Shown: piece after piece, positions 5,662 through 6,032 of the stretch
Numbering within the stretch: position 1 is the first letter of the stretch
How the letters are laid out: every line of letters starts with the position of its first letter
NCBI GenBank assembly: GCA_035495555.1
Contig: DATJFQ010000029.1
Coordinates: forward strand, 1-6,032
Direction: 5' to 3'
From: DATJFQ01 sp035495555
GTDB lineage: Bacteria; Acidobacteriota; Vicinamibacteria; Vicinamibacterales; 2-12-FULL-66-21
DNA length: 6,032 nt
Position numbers and translations under genes: made by a program
The notes under the pieces: model-generated
What the model saw: the letters and a program-made list of their open reading frames with translations, nothing else
Told to the model about the DNA's origin: nothing
The model's database searches: none

Positions 5662-6032
5662 AGCGTACTTTGATTGCCCTCGGCATCGCGGTCGCCGCAA
5701 TCGCGGCGGCAACCCACATCCACGTCGTCGCGCAGTCGTCCTGCGACAACCTGCTCTCCCCCCAACGGGAAGTCAAAGGCAAGAAGGTCGGACCGACCTC
5801 GTGCCTCATGCAGGAGGCCGACATCCATTACGACGGCGGCGCCTACAAGCGCGTGGACATCGGCCTCGACGGCACCGTCGACGGGTACGCGGCGAAGGTC
5901 GGCGACTACAAAGACTATCTGACCAACGGCCCCGACCTGGTCTTTCCGCAAACGTGGGGACCGCGCCAGATCTTCTTCGCGGTCGCGAAGTACGAACGAG
6001 CCAAGGGCGCATCGCTGACCGTCGTGTATCCG
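5658..6032 (+). CDS. Secreted protein of unknown function, N-terminal 125 codons (runs off the right edge)
   Basis: The ATG at 5658-5660 overlaps the propeller stop codon (ATGA), and 125 codons remain open to the window end. Residues 1-25 are a clear signal peptide: MKRT, then a hydrophobic core LIALGIAVAAIAAA, and a probable cleavage site VVA/QS. The mature protein starts QSSCDNLLSPQREVKGKK and has a second cysteine (TSCLMQE), so a disulphide between Cys29 and Cys48 is possible. The remainder is rich in Tyr, Asp and Gly (HYDGGAYKRVDIGLDGTVDGY) with a later segment LVFPQTWGPRQIFFAVAKYERA. I do not recognise a family. No Shine-Dalgarno is evident upstream, so translation probably depends on ribosomes finishing the propeller frame (stop-start coupling). 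If so, its expression would be tied to passage through the internal TGA. Confidence 0.8.
   Translation, partial: MKRTLIALGIAVAAIAAATHIHVVAQSSCDNLLSPQREVKGKKVGPTSCLMQEADIHYDGGAYKRVDIGLDGTVDGYAAKVGDYKDYLTNGPDLVFPQTWGPRQIFFAVAKYERAKGASLTVVYP

Noticed and set aside
1..6032. tRNA, rRNA, insertion sequence or attachment-site features
   Set aside because: No cloverleaf-like segment, transposase motif, terminal inverted repeat or target duplication was recognised on either strand.

Overview
The window is high-GC DNA with strongly G/C-biased third codon positions. It carries a roughly 1,000-residue Oar-like TonB-dependent receptor with an N-terminal carboxypeptidase-regulatory domain, next to genes for several predicted secreted proteins. 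This combination is typical of soil Acidobacteriota, with Vicinamibacteria-like lineages my best guess. The taxonomic call rests on gene style only; there is no marker gene here.

Layout. The left half is transcribed leftwards. A complete Oar-like receptor (3321 to 241) is followed by a strong stem-loop and then by the first 49 codons of a small secreted protein (148 to beyond base 1). The right half is transcribed rightwards. A secreted 12-repeat beta-propeller protein begins at 3475 and, read straight through one in-frame TGA, ends at 5661. Its final TGA overlaps the ATG of a further secreted protein (5658 to beyond 6032). The two halves diverge from a 153-bp spacer that holds two oppositely oriented TTGACT boxes.

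The most interesting point is the in-frame TGA at 4789-4791. It splits one continuous propeller reading frame inside repeat 7, and repeat homology and frame are preserved on both sides. The TGA lies in the middle of the 21-nt loop of a perfect 11-bp inverted repeat (4770-4780 / 4802-4812). It is also followed by two abutting perfect hairpins (4800-4814 and 4814-4834). The second hairpin has a G-initial triloop about 31 nt after the TGA, a geometry resembling bacterial SECIS elements. The candidates are a recent nonsense mutation, a sequencing or assembly error at a hairpin-prone site, or genuine recoding (selenocysteine or read-through). The window alone cannot decide between them.

A second point is that the propeller gene looks leaderless: a TTGACT/TACTGT promoter with a 17-bp spacer places the expected transcription start at the A of the ATG, and no Shine-Dalgarno is present. 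The divergent receptor, in contrast, has a textbook AGGAGG.

How the genes may work together is inference only. The receptor probably imports or binds a large or scarce substrate at the outer membrane. The propeller and the two small secreted proteins would act in the periplasm or at the surface. Nothing in the window identifies the substrate.
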